Origin: Aliiroseovarius zhejiangensis
GTDB lineage: Bacteria > Pseudomonadota > Alphaproteobacteria > Rhodobacterales > Rhodobacteraceae
DNA length: 64,000 nucleotides
Reading direction: 5' to 3'
Assembly (NCBI RefSeq): GCF_014656375.1
Contig: NZ_BNCH01000002.1
Span: 62,001-126,000, forward strand
A model generated the notes under the pieces. That model had not been told where the DNA came from. It searched no databases and was given only the letters and a program-made list of their open reading frames with translations. The translations under genes were made by a program, and so were the position numbers. Every line of letters starts with the position of its first letter. Position 1 is the first letter of the stretch. This document shows, piece after piece, positions 35,692 to 43,942 of the stretch.

Positions 35692-36417
35692 ATGAAAAAT
35701 ACCATTATCGCCGCTGGGATCGTCGTTGTGGCCGCCGTGGGTGGTTATATCTGGTACAACAACAACCAGGCCAAGATGATCGCGGAAGAAGCTGCCGCCG
35801 AAGCGGCTGCCGAGGCAGAGGCCGCCGAACAAGCTGCGGCTGAAGCTGCCGCGAAGGCTGAAGCCGAAGCGAAAGCCGCTGCTGACGCCACCGACGAACA
35901 GGCCGCCGCCGCCAAACACCTCGCCAAGGAAGCAGCACAAGAGGCCGCCGATGAAGCTGCCGCCGCAGCAGAGGCAGCCGGTGACGCCGTTCAGGATGCC
36001 GCCGACGCCGCCGGAGAGGCTGTTCAGGGTGCCGCTGAAGCGGTGGGCGAGACGCTGAATCAGGCCGGCGAGGCCGTGACCGATGCCGTCGAAGGGGCGA
36101 TCGACTCCGTCACTGGCGCCGCCAGCGACGCCGCAGACACCACCGCCGGTGAGGCCGGAGCAGAGGCGACCACCGAAGGTGCGGCAGAGGCCACAACCGA
36201 AGGCTCTGATGCTGCCGCTGACACGTCGACCGAAGCGACGCCGGACGCGCTGACCAAACAGGGGTTTGACGCCCCGAAGGTGAACGAAATGATCGAAAAC
36301 TCGTCGCTGGGCGAGGCCGAGAAAGCCGGGCTAAAAGCTGCTGTTGAAGCTGCCGCCAACAATCCGGCCCTGCTGGAAGCCGCCATCGCGCAGGTGAAAT
36401 CTGCGCTGGGCATGTAA
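35692..36417 (+). CDS. Membrane-anchored alanine-rich helical protein
   Basis: A 241-residue protein: an N-terminal anchor (TIIAAGIVVVAAVGGYIWY) followed by about 150 residues composed almost only of Ala, Glu, Asp, Gln and Lys. This is probably a long amphipathic helix or coiled coil outside the membrane. From about residue 180 a less biased domain begins (ALTKQGFDAPKVNEMIENSS ... LGEAEKAGLK). GAGG lies 8-11 nt before the ATG. A strong terminator follows. I do not recognise a named family. The composition recalls LEA or apolipoprotein-like stress proteins, as inference only. Confidence 0.75.
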   Translation: MKNTIIAAGIVVVAAVGGYIWYNNNQAKMIAEEAAAEAAAEAEAAEQAAAEAAAKAEAEAKAAADATDEQAAAAKHLAKEAAQEAADEAAAAAEAAGDAVQDAADAAGEAVQGAAEAVGETLNQAGEAVTDAVEGAIDSVTGAASDAADTTAGEAGAEATTEGAAEATTEGSDAAADTSTEATPDALTKQGFDAPKVNEMIENSSLGEAEKAGLKAAVEAAANNPALLEAAIAQVKSALGM

Positions 36418-36437
36418 ACCCGCGCCATATGACACGG

Positions 36438-36470
36438 AAAACGCCGCGCAGGACACCCGTGCGGCGTTTT
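36438..36470 (+). terminator. Terminator of the Ala-rich gene
   Basis: Stem AAAACGCCGCGC / GTGCGGCGTTTT (12 bp, one G-U), then T-rich sequence. It starts 21 nt after the stop and also faces the convergent SRAP gene. Confidence 0.8.
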
Positions 36471-36500
36471 TCATTTCTGCCGTTGCGATGCGCTTTGTCG

Positions 36501-37220
36501 TCAGCCCGGCGGGCGAAGGTCGAACTTGCTGGCCTCAAGCGGTTCGATCAGTTCCGGGCCATCGTCCTTCAGGCCGAACTTTGCCACCGGATCCACCAGA
36601 AACCGCCCGTCCCAATGGGTGCCGAAGCTGTCGCGAATGGTGTCATCCGATGCCGTTTTGTCCAGCCAGGCCGTGGCCTCGTCGGCGGTCAGGATGACCG
36701 GCATGCGTGGATGCAAGGCCTCGATGTCGGGCAGGGCGGGGCGGGTCAGGACCGTGCAGGTGCGACGCCCATCCGACAGTTGGCTGTGCAGGCCCGCCAG
36801 CAGCATTACCGGCTGATTCTGGGACAGTCGCACATGGTTTGGCATCCGTTTGGTCTTCGGGCCGCTCCATTCATAATACCCGGTGGCGGGGATCAGGCAG
36901 CGCCCGGATGACCAGGCTTGCCGGAAGCTGGGTTTCTCAAACGCGGTTTCGATCTTGGCGTTGAAGGTCGTGGGCTTCCAATCTTCCGCCGCACCCTTGA
37001 ACCAGCTGGGCACAAGCCACCAGCGCGCGGTCGACGCCATCACGGCGCCGCCCTGTGGAAAGACAATATTCACCTGCTGCGTGGGCTTGATGTTGTAGCC
37101 GGTCTCGGCAGGCGGCGCGTCCACGTCGATCACCACCGAGCGGGTCGGATAGACAAAGCCTTCGATGATCGCCAGCATCTGGGCCTGCGTCATGTTGCCT
37201 GCGATAAGTCGTCCACACAT
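36501..37220 (-). CDS. SOS response-associated peptidase (YedK/HMCES)
   Basis: A 239-residue SRAP-domain protein. The family's N-terminal Cys2 forms a stable thiazolidine link to abasic sites in single-stranded DNA and shields them. Here the frame starts MCGRLIAG so Cys2 is in place. The other active-site residues are also present: Asn in TTFNAKIET, Glu in GYYEWSG and His in EALHPRMPVIL. ATG 37220 must be the start because Cys2 has to be exposed by Met removal. It is divergent from the remnant at 37282. Confidence 0.9.
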   Translation of the reverse strand: MCGRLIAGNMTQAQMLAIIEGFVYPTRSVVIDVDAPPAETGYNIKPTQQVNIVFPQGGAVMASTARWWLVPSWFKGAAEDWKPTTFNAKIETAFEKPSFRQAWSSGRCLIPATGYYEWSGPKTKRMPNHVRLSQNQPVMLLAGLHSQLSDGRRTCTVLTRPALPDIEALHPRMPVILTADEATAWLDKTASDDTIRDSFGTHWDGRFLVDPVAKFGLKDDGPELIEPLEASKFDLRPPG

Positions 37221-37281
37221 GAGGGCAGTCTGCCCGCAGACCCTGCGTCTGTCCATCGCGAAGGCGGAAAGGGACCACATC

Positions 37282-37371
37282 ATGTATGCCCGTGTCACGC
37301 CTTACAAAATGAAACCCGGAAGCAAAGCTGTTGCAACCAGGATCATGGAAAGCCTGAGGGTCGCCACATGA
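37282..37371 (+). pseudogene. Truncated ABM-like (monooxygenase-fold) gene remnant
   Basis: A 29-codon frame with a good ribosome site (AAAGGGA) starts MYARVTPYKMKPGSKAVATR. I recall this as the N-terminus of a ~95-residue ABM-fold protein common in roseobacters. After ...SLRVAT the frame stops, and no downstream frame on this strand resembles the missing half before the cupin gene ends at 37396. It looks like a 3' deletion, but a genuine short peptide cannot be excluded. Confidence 0.45.
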
Positions 37372-37395
37372 CCGCGCTGTATGGCGTGACACGTT

Positions 37396-37761
37396 CTATT
37401 CGTGCTGGATGATGACGGCTTCGAAATCGACATCGCTCGTGACCATTGTGTGATGACCTTTGCCGCGCTTGTCTTCCATGTGCCAGACGTCGCCCTGGGC
37501 GATCTCGCGGGTTGCTCCGTCGCTTGCGGTGACTTTGATGCTGCCTGCCAGACAGATCAGCTTTTGGCGCACTGGGGTGGGATGGATTGGTTCGTTCCAC
37601 CCAGCGCGCAATCGCAAAAACATCATCTGACGCGCAGGCTCCGGGTCCGAGACCTCAATGCCTTGCGCGGGTGGCGCGAAGCTGCGCGGTGCAAGCGTGA
37701 TGTCGATATCTCGCCAATGACTTTCGCCCGCATCATCGGCATAGAGTTTGGCGTAGTGCAT
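37396..37761 (-). CDS. Cupin-domain protein
   Basis: A 121-residue single-domain cupin. Core motifs are the first block (WNEPIHPTPVRQKLICLAG) and second block (GDVWHMEDKRGKGHHTMV); the His set is degenerate compared with metal-binding cupins. Substrate and function unknown. Short stand-alone gene with no obvious partner. Confidence 0.7.
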   Translation of the reverse strand: MHYAKLYADDAGESHWRDIDITLAPRSFAPPAQGIEVSDPEPARQMMFLRLRAGWNEPIHPTPVRQKLICLAGSIKVTASDGATREIAQGDVWHMEDKRGKGHHTMVTSDVDFEAVIIQHE

Positions 37762-37867
37762 GATGTCCCCCCGTTGGCCCAATACCCGCGCAAGGATATC
37801 ATATCCTTTGGTTATGACCTATGCGCGTGCGGCACGTTCAAAACGCCTCGCAATGAGAAGAACGAGA

Positions 37868-37894
37868 AAAGGGTGGATCGATCATCCACCCTTT
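37868..37894 (-). terminator. Terminator of ferredoxin-NADP reductase gene
   Basis: Perfect 11-bp stem AAAGGGTGGAT / ATCCACCCTTT with a 5-nt loop; minus-strand tail TTTTCTCG. It lies 45 nt after the reductase stop. Confidence 0.75.
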
Positions 37895-37938
37895 ACGTTT
37901 TGTGTTTTCGACGCTGGACGGGCCAGATTAATGCCGCT

Positions 37939-38793
37939 TCATTCCAGAAACGCCTTCTCAACCACGTATTGCGCGGGTTTCGAGTTTGCGCCTTCCTCAA
38001 GCCCCGCTTCTTCCAGCAGTTCCTTGAGCTCAAGGTTGAAGGGCAGGTTGCCGCAAATCATCGCGCGGTCATTCTGCGGGCAGATCGGGTCGATGCCCAG
38101 ATCGTCGAACACCTCGCCCGAGCGGATCAGGTCGGTGATCCGGCCCATCTTGGGGCTCTCTTCGCGCGTGGTTGTGGGGTAGTATTTGATCTTTTTCCAG
38201 AAGCCATCCCCGATCACCTCGTTCAGAAGCTCGTCGTCTTTCAACGCCTCGATCAGGTTGCGTCCATAGGTTAGCTCGCCCACTTCGCGGCAGGTGTGGG
38301 TGATGATGACCTCGTCGTAATCCTCATAGGTCTGCGGCTCGCGCAGAAGCGAGGCGAAGGGCGCAAAGCCCGTGCCGGTGGCGAAGAACCAGATACGTTT
38401 GCCGGGCAGCAGTGCGTCATGCACCAGTGTGCCCACGGGCTTGGGACGCAGGATGATCTGGTCGCCGGGCTTGATGTGTTGCAGCTTGGACGTCAGCGGG
38501 CCATCGGGCACTTTGATCGAATAGAACTCCAATTCCTCGTCCCATGACGGGCTGGCAATCGAGTAAGCGCGCAGAAGCGGTTTTTGTTTGCCGGTTTTGG
38601 GGTCCGGGTCGCCCATCAACCCGATCATCACAAATTCGCCCGACCGGAAGCGCAGCGTTTGCGGCCGTGTGCAACGGAACCGGAACAGGCGGTCGGTGTA
38701 GTGCTCCACCTCGGTCACGGTTTGCGCGTCGGGCAGGGTGGGGACGGGTTTTACTTTGGCTTCGGCATCCATAATGGGCGTCACTTCATTCAT
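37939..38793 (-). CDS. fpr: Ferredoxin--NADP+ reductase
   Basis: A 284-residue FAD enzyme moving electrons between NADPH and ferredoxin or flavodoxin. FAD-binding motif RAYSIASPSWDEELEF is near residue 76. The NADP-binding GTGFAPFASLLREP follows, and a C-terminal CGNLPFNLELKELLEEAGLEEG region matches the bacterial subclass I enzymes. A longer N-terminus than E. coli Fpr (about 30 extra residues) is usual in this group. It lies directly upstream of a terminator and alone on the strand. Confidence 0.92.
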   Translation of the reverse strand: MNEVTPIMDAEAKVKPVPTLPDAQTVTEVEHYTDRLFRFRCTRPQTLRFRSGEFVMIGLMGDPDPKTGKQKPLLRAYSIASPSWDEELEFYSIKVPDGPLTSKLQHIKPGDQIILRPKPVGTLVHDALLPGKRIWFFATGTGFAPFASLLREPQTYEDYDEVIITHTCREVGELTYGRNLIEALKDDELLNEVIGDGFWKKIKYYPTTTREESPKMGRITDLIRSGEVFDDLGIDPICPQNDRAMICGNLPFNLELKELLEEAGLEEGANSKPAQYVVEKAFLE

Positions 38794-38861
38794 GTGCTTC
38801 AACGGGGCACGCGGCCCCGTCCTTTCCTGTCTGCGTATATAGGGAGGTTCAGGGGCAGGGT

Positions 38862-39272
38862 CTAGCCGGTCAGCCGCGACCTATAGTCATAGGCCTGCCA
38901 GTCCGCGCGGGACAGCCAGTCGGCTTCCGGCTGGCGCAGGGACAGGTCTTCACTGATCTCAACCTCGTCAAAGCCAGAGCGGCGCGCCATGGCGTATTGG
39001 TCCGAGATGACATGCCCGTGGGCGCGCAAGCGACCCTTGTAGCCCAGCAAGCGCAGCTGACGCGCCAGCGAAAAGCCGCGCCCATCGGCGAAAGACGGAA
39101 AGTCGATGCGGATCATGTCAACGCCCACTATCAGATGCGCCAGGGCGGCGGGGTCGGTGTCGGACGTCAGATGCAACCCGCGCGTGTCGTTGGCGGCGCG
39201 CTCGTCCGGCGTGGCAAAGCCATTGTCCCAGTCATCATGGGAAAAGCCCGTGTCGGTGACGATTACAGTCAT
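38862..39272 (-). CDS. DUF934 protein of sulfur assimilation cluster
   Basis: A 136-residue DUF934 protein. The conserved second half contains IRIDFPSFADGRGFSLARQL and YKGRLRAHGHVISDQYAMARRSGFDEVEI. The family always accompanies sulfite/nitrite reductase and cysH genes; function is not established. It overlaps the cysH stop by 4 nt (ATGA), indicating coupling. Confidence 0.85.
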   Translation of the reverse strand: MTVIVTDTGFSHDDWDNGFATPDERAANDTRGLHLTSDTDPAALAHLIVGVDMIRIDFPSFADGRGFSLARQLRLLGYKGRLRAHGHVISDQYAMARRSGFDEVEISEDLSLRQPEADWLSRADWQAYDYRSRLTG

Positions 39273-40009
39273 GCGCTTGCTCCTATCCGCTGCATTTTTC
39301 CATCGACAAAGTGAATGCCGCATTCCGTCTTTTCTGCCCCGCGCCAGCGCCCGGCGCGCGGGTCTTCGCCCGGTTTCACCGGTGATGTGCACGGCGCACA
39401 GCCGATTGACGGGAACCCACGCCCGACCAGCGGGTGGCGCGGCAGGCGGTTGTTGATCATATAATCGCGCACGTCCTCGGACGCCCAATGTGCCAGCGGG
39501 TTGACTTTCAGGCGTCCCTCTTCGGCCTCGAAGAACTGCAAATCGACACGTTTGCCACCCTGAAACCGCTTGCGCCCGGTGATCCAGCCGTCAAAGCCCG
39601 TTAGGGCGTTTTCCAGCGGTTCGACCTTGCGCAAGTCGCAGCAGGCATCCGTGTCAGCCAGATGCAGGATGTTGTCCGGGTCGCGTTTGAACAGCTCGTT
39701 CGCGTCGGGGTGAATGACACGCACATCAGTCAGGCCCAGTTTTTCTGACACCTCGACCTGATAATCGAGTGTTTCCTGAAACAGCATCTGCGTGTCCAGA
39801 AAGATCACCGGAACCGAGCGGTCGATGCGCGCCACCATGTGAAGCAGCACGACGCTTTCCGCACCAAAGCTGGACACCATCGCCAGCGCGCCGATGGTGC
39901 TGTCGGTCAACGCGCGTTCGATCACCGAGGTCGCCGAATGGTGCTTATAGCGCGCATTCAGCGTCTCGACCCGCTCAGCGGGGGCGGGAAGGGGGGCTTC
40001 AAGCGGCAT
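39269..40009 (-). CDS. cysH: APS reductase (CysH, Fe-S type)
   Basis: Reduces adenylylsulfate to sulfite with thioredoxin. The 246-residue protein has the SSFGAESVVLLHM PP-loop, and the two cysteine pairs that bind a [4Fe-4S] cluster in APS reductases: CCDLRKVEPL and, about 80 residues later, IGCAPCTSPV. The C-terminal catalytic ECGIH is present. The cluster motif marks it as the plant/bacterial APS type rather than the E. coli PAPS type. It overlaps the sulfite reductase gene by 11 nt. Confidence 0.93.
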   Translation of the reverse strand: MPLEAPLPAPAERVETLNARYKHHSATSVIERALTDSTIGALAMVSSFGAESVVLLHMVARIDRSVPVIFLDTQMLFQETLDYQVEVSEKLGLTDVRVIHPDANELFKRDPDNILHLADTDACCDLRKVEPLENALTGFDGWITGRKRFQGGKRVDLQFFEAEEGRLKVNPLAHWASEDVRDYMINNRLPRHPLVGRGFPSIGCAPCTSPVKPGEDPRAGRWRGAEKTECGIHFVDGKMQRIGASA

Positions 40010-41669
40010 TGGTCTTGGCCTCCTCGGGGTAAAGGGCGGCCTTGAACGGCGCTTCGCCCAGACGGCGGAAGGCGTCGATGAAGGTCTCGCTCTCGTCCTC
40101 GCGCAGGTCCAGATAGGCCAGAACAAGACGCTCGATGGCAGGCACGATCTGGTCATAGGCAAAGCCCGGCCCGGCGCGTTTGCCAATCACGGTGTCGGGG
40201 CCAGCATCACCGCCAAGCGTGATCTGGTAGTTCTCGACCCCTGCGCGATCCAGCCCAAGAATGCCGATATGGCCCAGATGGTGGTGCCCGCAGGCATTGA
40301 TGCAGCCCGAGATCTTGATCTGAAGGTGGCCGATGTCATGTTCGATCTTCAGCGCATCGAACCGTTCGGCAATCTCCTGCGCCACCGGGATCGAACGGGC
40401 TGTCGCCAGCGCGCAGTAATCCATGCCGGGGCAGGCGATGATGTCCGAGATCAGACCGGCATTCGCCGTTGCCATCCCGTGGTCGCGCAGCGCGGCGAAC
40501 AGCGCAGGCAGGTCGGCGCGATGCACATGCGGCAGGATCACGTTCTGTTCGTGGCTGATGCGGATGTCGCCATGGCCGTATTGCTCGGCCAGTTCGGCGA
40601 TCACGCGCATCTGGTCGGCGCTTGCGTCCCCCGGCGTGGCGCCGTGTGCTTTCATCGAGATGGTGACGATCCCGTAGCCGTCGGCGCGGTGGTCGTCCAC
40701 GTTGGTATCGCTCCACGACCGGAACACCGGGTCGGCGTCGCGGGCGGCGTGATAGGCGTCCAGTGGCGCGGTCTTGAACGTGGGCACTTTGAAGTTCGCG
40801 ACGATATCGGCGAAATGCGCCTGATCGACGCCGCTAAAGAGCGGGCGTATTTGGGCAAACCGTGCCTCGACCAACTCGCTGATCTTGTCGATCCCGTTCT
40901 CCATCGTGGTGATCTTGATGCGCGCTTTGTACTTGTTGTCGCGGCGACCCAGCGTGTTGTAGACACTGACGATCGCCTCGACATAGGGCAGCAGGTCGGC
41001 ACGGGGCAGGTAGTCTTTCAGGACCTGCCCGACGACGGGCGTTCGGCCAAGTCCACCACCGACAAGGATCTGATAGCCAACTTCGCCTGCGTCATTCGTG
41101 ACGATGCGAATGCCAATATCGTGGGCCTTGGTGACGGCACGGTCGGCCTTGGATCCGGTCACGGCGAGCTTGAACTTGCGCGGCAAGAACTGGAATTCCG
41201 GATGGTCGGTGGACCACTGGCGCAGAAGCTCGGCGGTGGGGCGGGGGTCTTCAACCTCGTCCGCGGCGGCACCGGCGAAATGGTCGGCGGTCACGTTGCG
41301 GATCGTGTTGCCCGAGGTCTGGATGGCGTGCATTCCCACATCGGCCAGCGCGTCCAGCATGTCGGGAATGTCGGCCAGGCGCGGCCAATTGTACTGGATG
41401 TTCTGGCGCGTGGTCCAATGGCCATAGCCCTTGTCCCAACGCTCCGAGATCATCGCAAGCTGGCGCATCTGGCCCGGGTTGAGCGAGCCATAGGGGATTG
41501 CCACCCGCAACATATAGGCATGCAGTTGCAGATAGACGCCGTTCATCAAGCGCAGCGGGCGGAATTCATCCTCGGTCAGCGCGCCCGAAATGCGACGGGC
41601 GACTTGGGCGCGGAATTGGCTGACGCGGTTGCGCACGAAGCCTTCGTCGAAATTGTTGTAATCATACAT
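39999..41669 (-). CDS. cysI: Nitrite/sulfite reductase (siroheme hemoprotein)
   Basis: A 556-residue siroheme-[4Fe-4S] reductase that makes sulfide from sulfite. The cluster/siroheme cysteines are in CPGMDYCALA and, 40 residues on, SGCINACGHHH (C-x5-C and C-x3-C). Two duplicated ferredoxin-like halves are visible. Start ATG 41669 gives MYDYNNFDEGFVRNRV. It overlaps DUF2849 by 8 nt. Clustered with cysH it is assigned to sulfite reduction; nitrite activity cannot be excluded. Confidence 0.9.
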   Translation of the reverse strand: MYDYNNFDEGFVRNRVSQFRAQVARRISGALTEDEFRPLRLMNGVYLQLHAYMLRVAIPYGSLNPGQMRQLAMISERWDKGYGHWTTRQNIQYNWPRLADIPDMLDALADVGMHAIQTSGNTIRNVTADHFAGAAADEVEDPRPTAELLRQWSTDHPEFQFLPRKFKLAVTGSKADRAVTKAHDIGIRIVTNDAGEVGYQILVGGGLGRTPVVGQVLKDYLPRADLLPYVEAIVSVYNTLGRRDNKYKARIKITTMENGIDKISELVEARFAQIRPLFSGVDQAHFADIVANFKVPTFKTAPLDAYHAARDADPVFRSWSDTNVDDHRADGYGIVTISMKAHGATPGDASADQMRVIAELAEQYGHGDIRISHEQNVILPHVHRADLPALFAALRDHGMATANAGLISDIIACPGMDYCALATARSIPVAQEIAERFDALKIEHDIGHLQIKISGCINACGHHHLGHIGILGLDRAGVENYQITLGGDAGPDTVIGKRAGPGFAYDQIVPAIERLVLAYLDLREDESETFIDAFRRLGEAPFKAALYPEEAKTNAA

Positions 41670-41988
41670 GAGCGAAACCCTCCTGCGACGCCGTGGCGGT
41701 TTGTTTGCCATGGAAACGGTTCGACGGGCCTCTGGCGCGGAACGCTTCGCGGAAATGGGTGGGGACGGGGCCATTGGGGCCAGCCTTGGCATCAGCTAGA
41801 TAGGCGCCCACGGCGATCTCGGGCTGGGTTTCGGCCAGCGCAAGTTGGGTGGTGGCTTCGGCCTCATCCTCGATCAGCCAGGCCATGCACATATCACGCA
41901 CCCAAGCCCCATCGCGGGCCAAATAGATCACGTCGCCTTCGACAAGGTCGTTCGCGGTTACCACTTTGGGAGTGAAGGGGCGGGGCAT
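41662..41988 (-). CDS. DUF2849 protein
   Basis: A 108-residue protein of DUF2849, always next to sulfite reductase genes in alphaproteobacteria. It has the signature VVTANDLVEGDVIYLARDG. Function unknown. First gene of the sulfur unit, divergent from the Lrp-type regulator. Siroheme synthase cysG, which often precedes it in relatives, is not here. Confidence 0.85.
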   Translation of the reverse strand: MPRPFTPKVVTANDLVEGDVIYLARDGAWVRDMCMAWLIEDEAEATTQLALAETQPEIAVGAYLADAKAGPNGPVPTHFREAFRARGPSNRFHGKQTATASQEGFAHV

Positions 41989-42128
41989 GGCCAGTCCTTT
42001 CCTGTTGCGTTCCCGCCCTATATAGGACATTTTCCCAACAAACGGCGATACCACGCGGTAGATAAGGAATTATGTTTCGGTTTTCCGCCCTCGCAGAACG
42101 TATGGACCAAATGAAGGAAAAAATCGAA

Positions 42129-42590
42129 ATGCCTGTTCGGCTGGACGAGATAGACCGGAAAATCCTGCGCGAGCTTCAGCGCGACGCGGGGCAGTCACTG
42201 GACGTGATCGCCAAGAAAGTCGGGTCGTCCAAGACCCCGGTCTGGAACCGGATTCGCAAGATGCGCGAAGGGGGTGTGATCGGCAAAAACACGATGGTGA
42301 TGGATGCCGAAAGCCTTGGGTTCGAGGCTTGTTTCTTCGTTCTGATCCGCACTTCGGAGCACGAAGCGGATTGGCAGGAAAAGTTCCTGGCCGCCCTGCG
42401 CGCCCGTCCCGAAGTGATGGAAGCGCATCGGTTGGCGGGCGAGATTGACTATATCCTGAAGGTCCGCGTCGAGAACGCTCGCGCCTATGACGCGTTCTAT
42501 CAGGCGCTGATTTCCGAGGTGAAGATCTTCAATGTCACTGCGCTTTTGTCGATGGAAGAGATCAAGTTCTCGACCGAGTTGCCGATCTGA
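42129..42590 (+). CDS. Lrp/AsnC-family transcriptional regulator
   Basis: A 153-residue DNA-binding regulator. The N-terminal helix-turn-helix (RLDEIDRKILRELQRDAGQS ... KTPVWNRIRKMREGGVI) is followed by the RAM effector domain. It is divergent from the sulfate assimilation unit over about 140 nt, so it probably controls sulfur metabolism rather than branched-chain amino acids. AAGGA lies about 10 nt before ATG 42129; an in-frame ATG at 42072 (with its own AAGGA) would add 19 residues. Confidence 0.88.
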   Translation: MPVRLDEIDRKILRELQRDAGQSLDVIAKKVGSSKTPVWNRIRKMREGGVIGKNTMVMDAESLGFEACFFVLIRTSEHEADWQEKFLAALRARPEVMEAHRLAGEIDYILKVRVENARAYDAFYQALISEVKIFNVTALLSMEEIKFSTELPI

Positions 42591-42618
42591 TGTGACGGGC
42601 AATGGCGCGCATGGCGCG

Positions 42619-42690
42619 CCTGAGGGGCGCTGCCCCTCCGCGCAAAGCCTGCGGCTTTGCACTACCCCGGGATATTTCTGGCCAAAAGAA
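42619..42690 (-). repeat. Copy 3 of recurrent 3'-UTR element
   Basis: Read on minus, 17 nt after the P450 stop: CTTCTTTTGGCC, AGAAATATCCCGGGGTAGT, hairpin GCAAAGCCGCAGGCTTTGC, then GAGGGGCAGCGCCCCTC. Same parts order as copies 1 and 2. Confidence 0.6.
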
Positions 42691-42707
42691 GCAGGCAGGA
42701 GGGCGGA

Positions 42708-43883
42708 TCAGCATCGCACCATGAGGCGCTTGAGCCCGTGAAAGTGGTAAACATTGCCGAATTGCGGCGGGGCGGTAAGGTGCAGATCGGGGCAGCGGTC
42801 AAACAGGATCGGCAGGGCGCGCGTCAGTTCAAGCCGCGCCAGCGGCGCACCAATGCAGAAATGTGCCCCCGCCCCGAAAGAGGTGTTGGGCTTGATCGGG
42901 CGCGCGGGGTCGAAGTCGTTCGGGTCGTCCCAGACATCCGGGTCGCGATTGGCCCCACCCAGAAGCAAGCCGATCTTGTCGCCACGCTTGAAGTTTTCGC
43001 CGTAAAGCACTGTATCTTCGTAAACATATCGCGTGAACATATGCAAAGGGGGGTCGAACCGCAGCGTTTCTTCGACGGTGGCGTCGCGGGTGTCAGGGGT
43101 CAGGAATGACGGGTCGACTGCCTGCTCCAACAGGGTTTTCACGGCAATCGCCATGGCATGGACCGTGGCCTCGTGCCCCGCATTCAAAAGCAGGATGCAG
43201 GTCGAAATCAACTCGTCCGTCGACAGGCGTTCGCCCGCTTCCTCAGCGGCGATCAGTTCCGTGATCAGGTCATCGCGCGGGTCGTTTCGCCGTTGGTCCA
43301 CATAGTCGCGCATGAAGGCGACGAAGGCTTCTGTGGCGGCGACGGCTTCGTCTTCGATCGCGCGGGTGCGCCGCGCCTGATACATCGAGACCATGGCGTT
43401 CGACCAACTGAGCAAGTGATCCGCCATATCTTCGGGCACCCCGAGCAGGCGGCAAATGATGATCACGGGAATGCGGGTCGCAAAGGCGGGCAGCAGGTCG
43501 AAGTCATCGCTGGGAAAGTCGTCGATCAACTGATGGGCCAATGCGTCGATTTCAGGTCCAAGCCCCGCGATACGGCGGCTTGTGAAGGCGCGCAGCACCA
43601 GCTTGCGCAACCGCGTGTGCCTTGGGGCTTCCAATTCCAGCATTGAATGCGCCTCGACCGCATAAAATGGCGCGAGGTGGTCGGGAAACGCAATTGGCTC
43701 AACCGGTTCACGCCCAAACCTGCGATCGCGCAGCAGCGCGTTCACCGCGCGAAAGCTAACCGCCATCGGCATGTCGTAATCGTCCCACCAGACAATATCA
43801 CCACCCTTACGGGCGCGGTCATAAAACGCATAGGGGTTCTGGATGAAGTCGGGGTCCGTCGGGGACTGGGTCAGGCGCAACAT
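42708..43883 (-). CDS. Cytochrome P450
   Basis: A 391-residue soluble bacterial P450 mono-oxygenase. Heme-Cys loop FGAGAHFCIGAPLARLE, K-helix EETLR (ExxR) and the I-helix NAGHEATVHA with its acid-Thr-like pair are visible. The substrate is unknown. No ferredoxin or reductase is adjacent, though fpr lies 4 kb away. Single-gene unit. Confidence 0.92.
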   Translation of the reverse strand: MLRLTQSPTDPDFIQNPYAFYDRARKGGDIVWWDDYDMPMAVSFRAVNALLRDRRFGREPVEPIAFPDHLAPFYAVEAHSMLELEAPRHTRLRKLVLRAFTSRRIAGLGPEIDALAHQLIDDFPSDDFDLLPAFATRIPVIIICRLLGVPEDMADHLLSWSNAMVSMYQARRTRAIEDEAVAATEAFVAFMRDYVDQRRNDPRDDLITELIAAEEAGERLSTDELISTCILLLNAGHEATVHAMAIAVKTLLEQAVDPSFLTPDTRDATVEETLRFDPPLHMFTRYVYEDTVLYGENFKRGDKIGLLLGGANRDPDVWDDPNDFDPARPIKPNTSFGAGAHFCIGAPLARLELTRALPILFDRCPDLHLTAPPQFGNVYHFHGLKRLMVRC

Positions 43884-43942
43884 GGGCGCATGTTCCCCAA
43901 AGCCACTGGCCTTTGCAAGCGGGGCTTTCTATTCTTCGCGTC

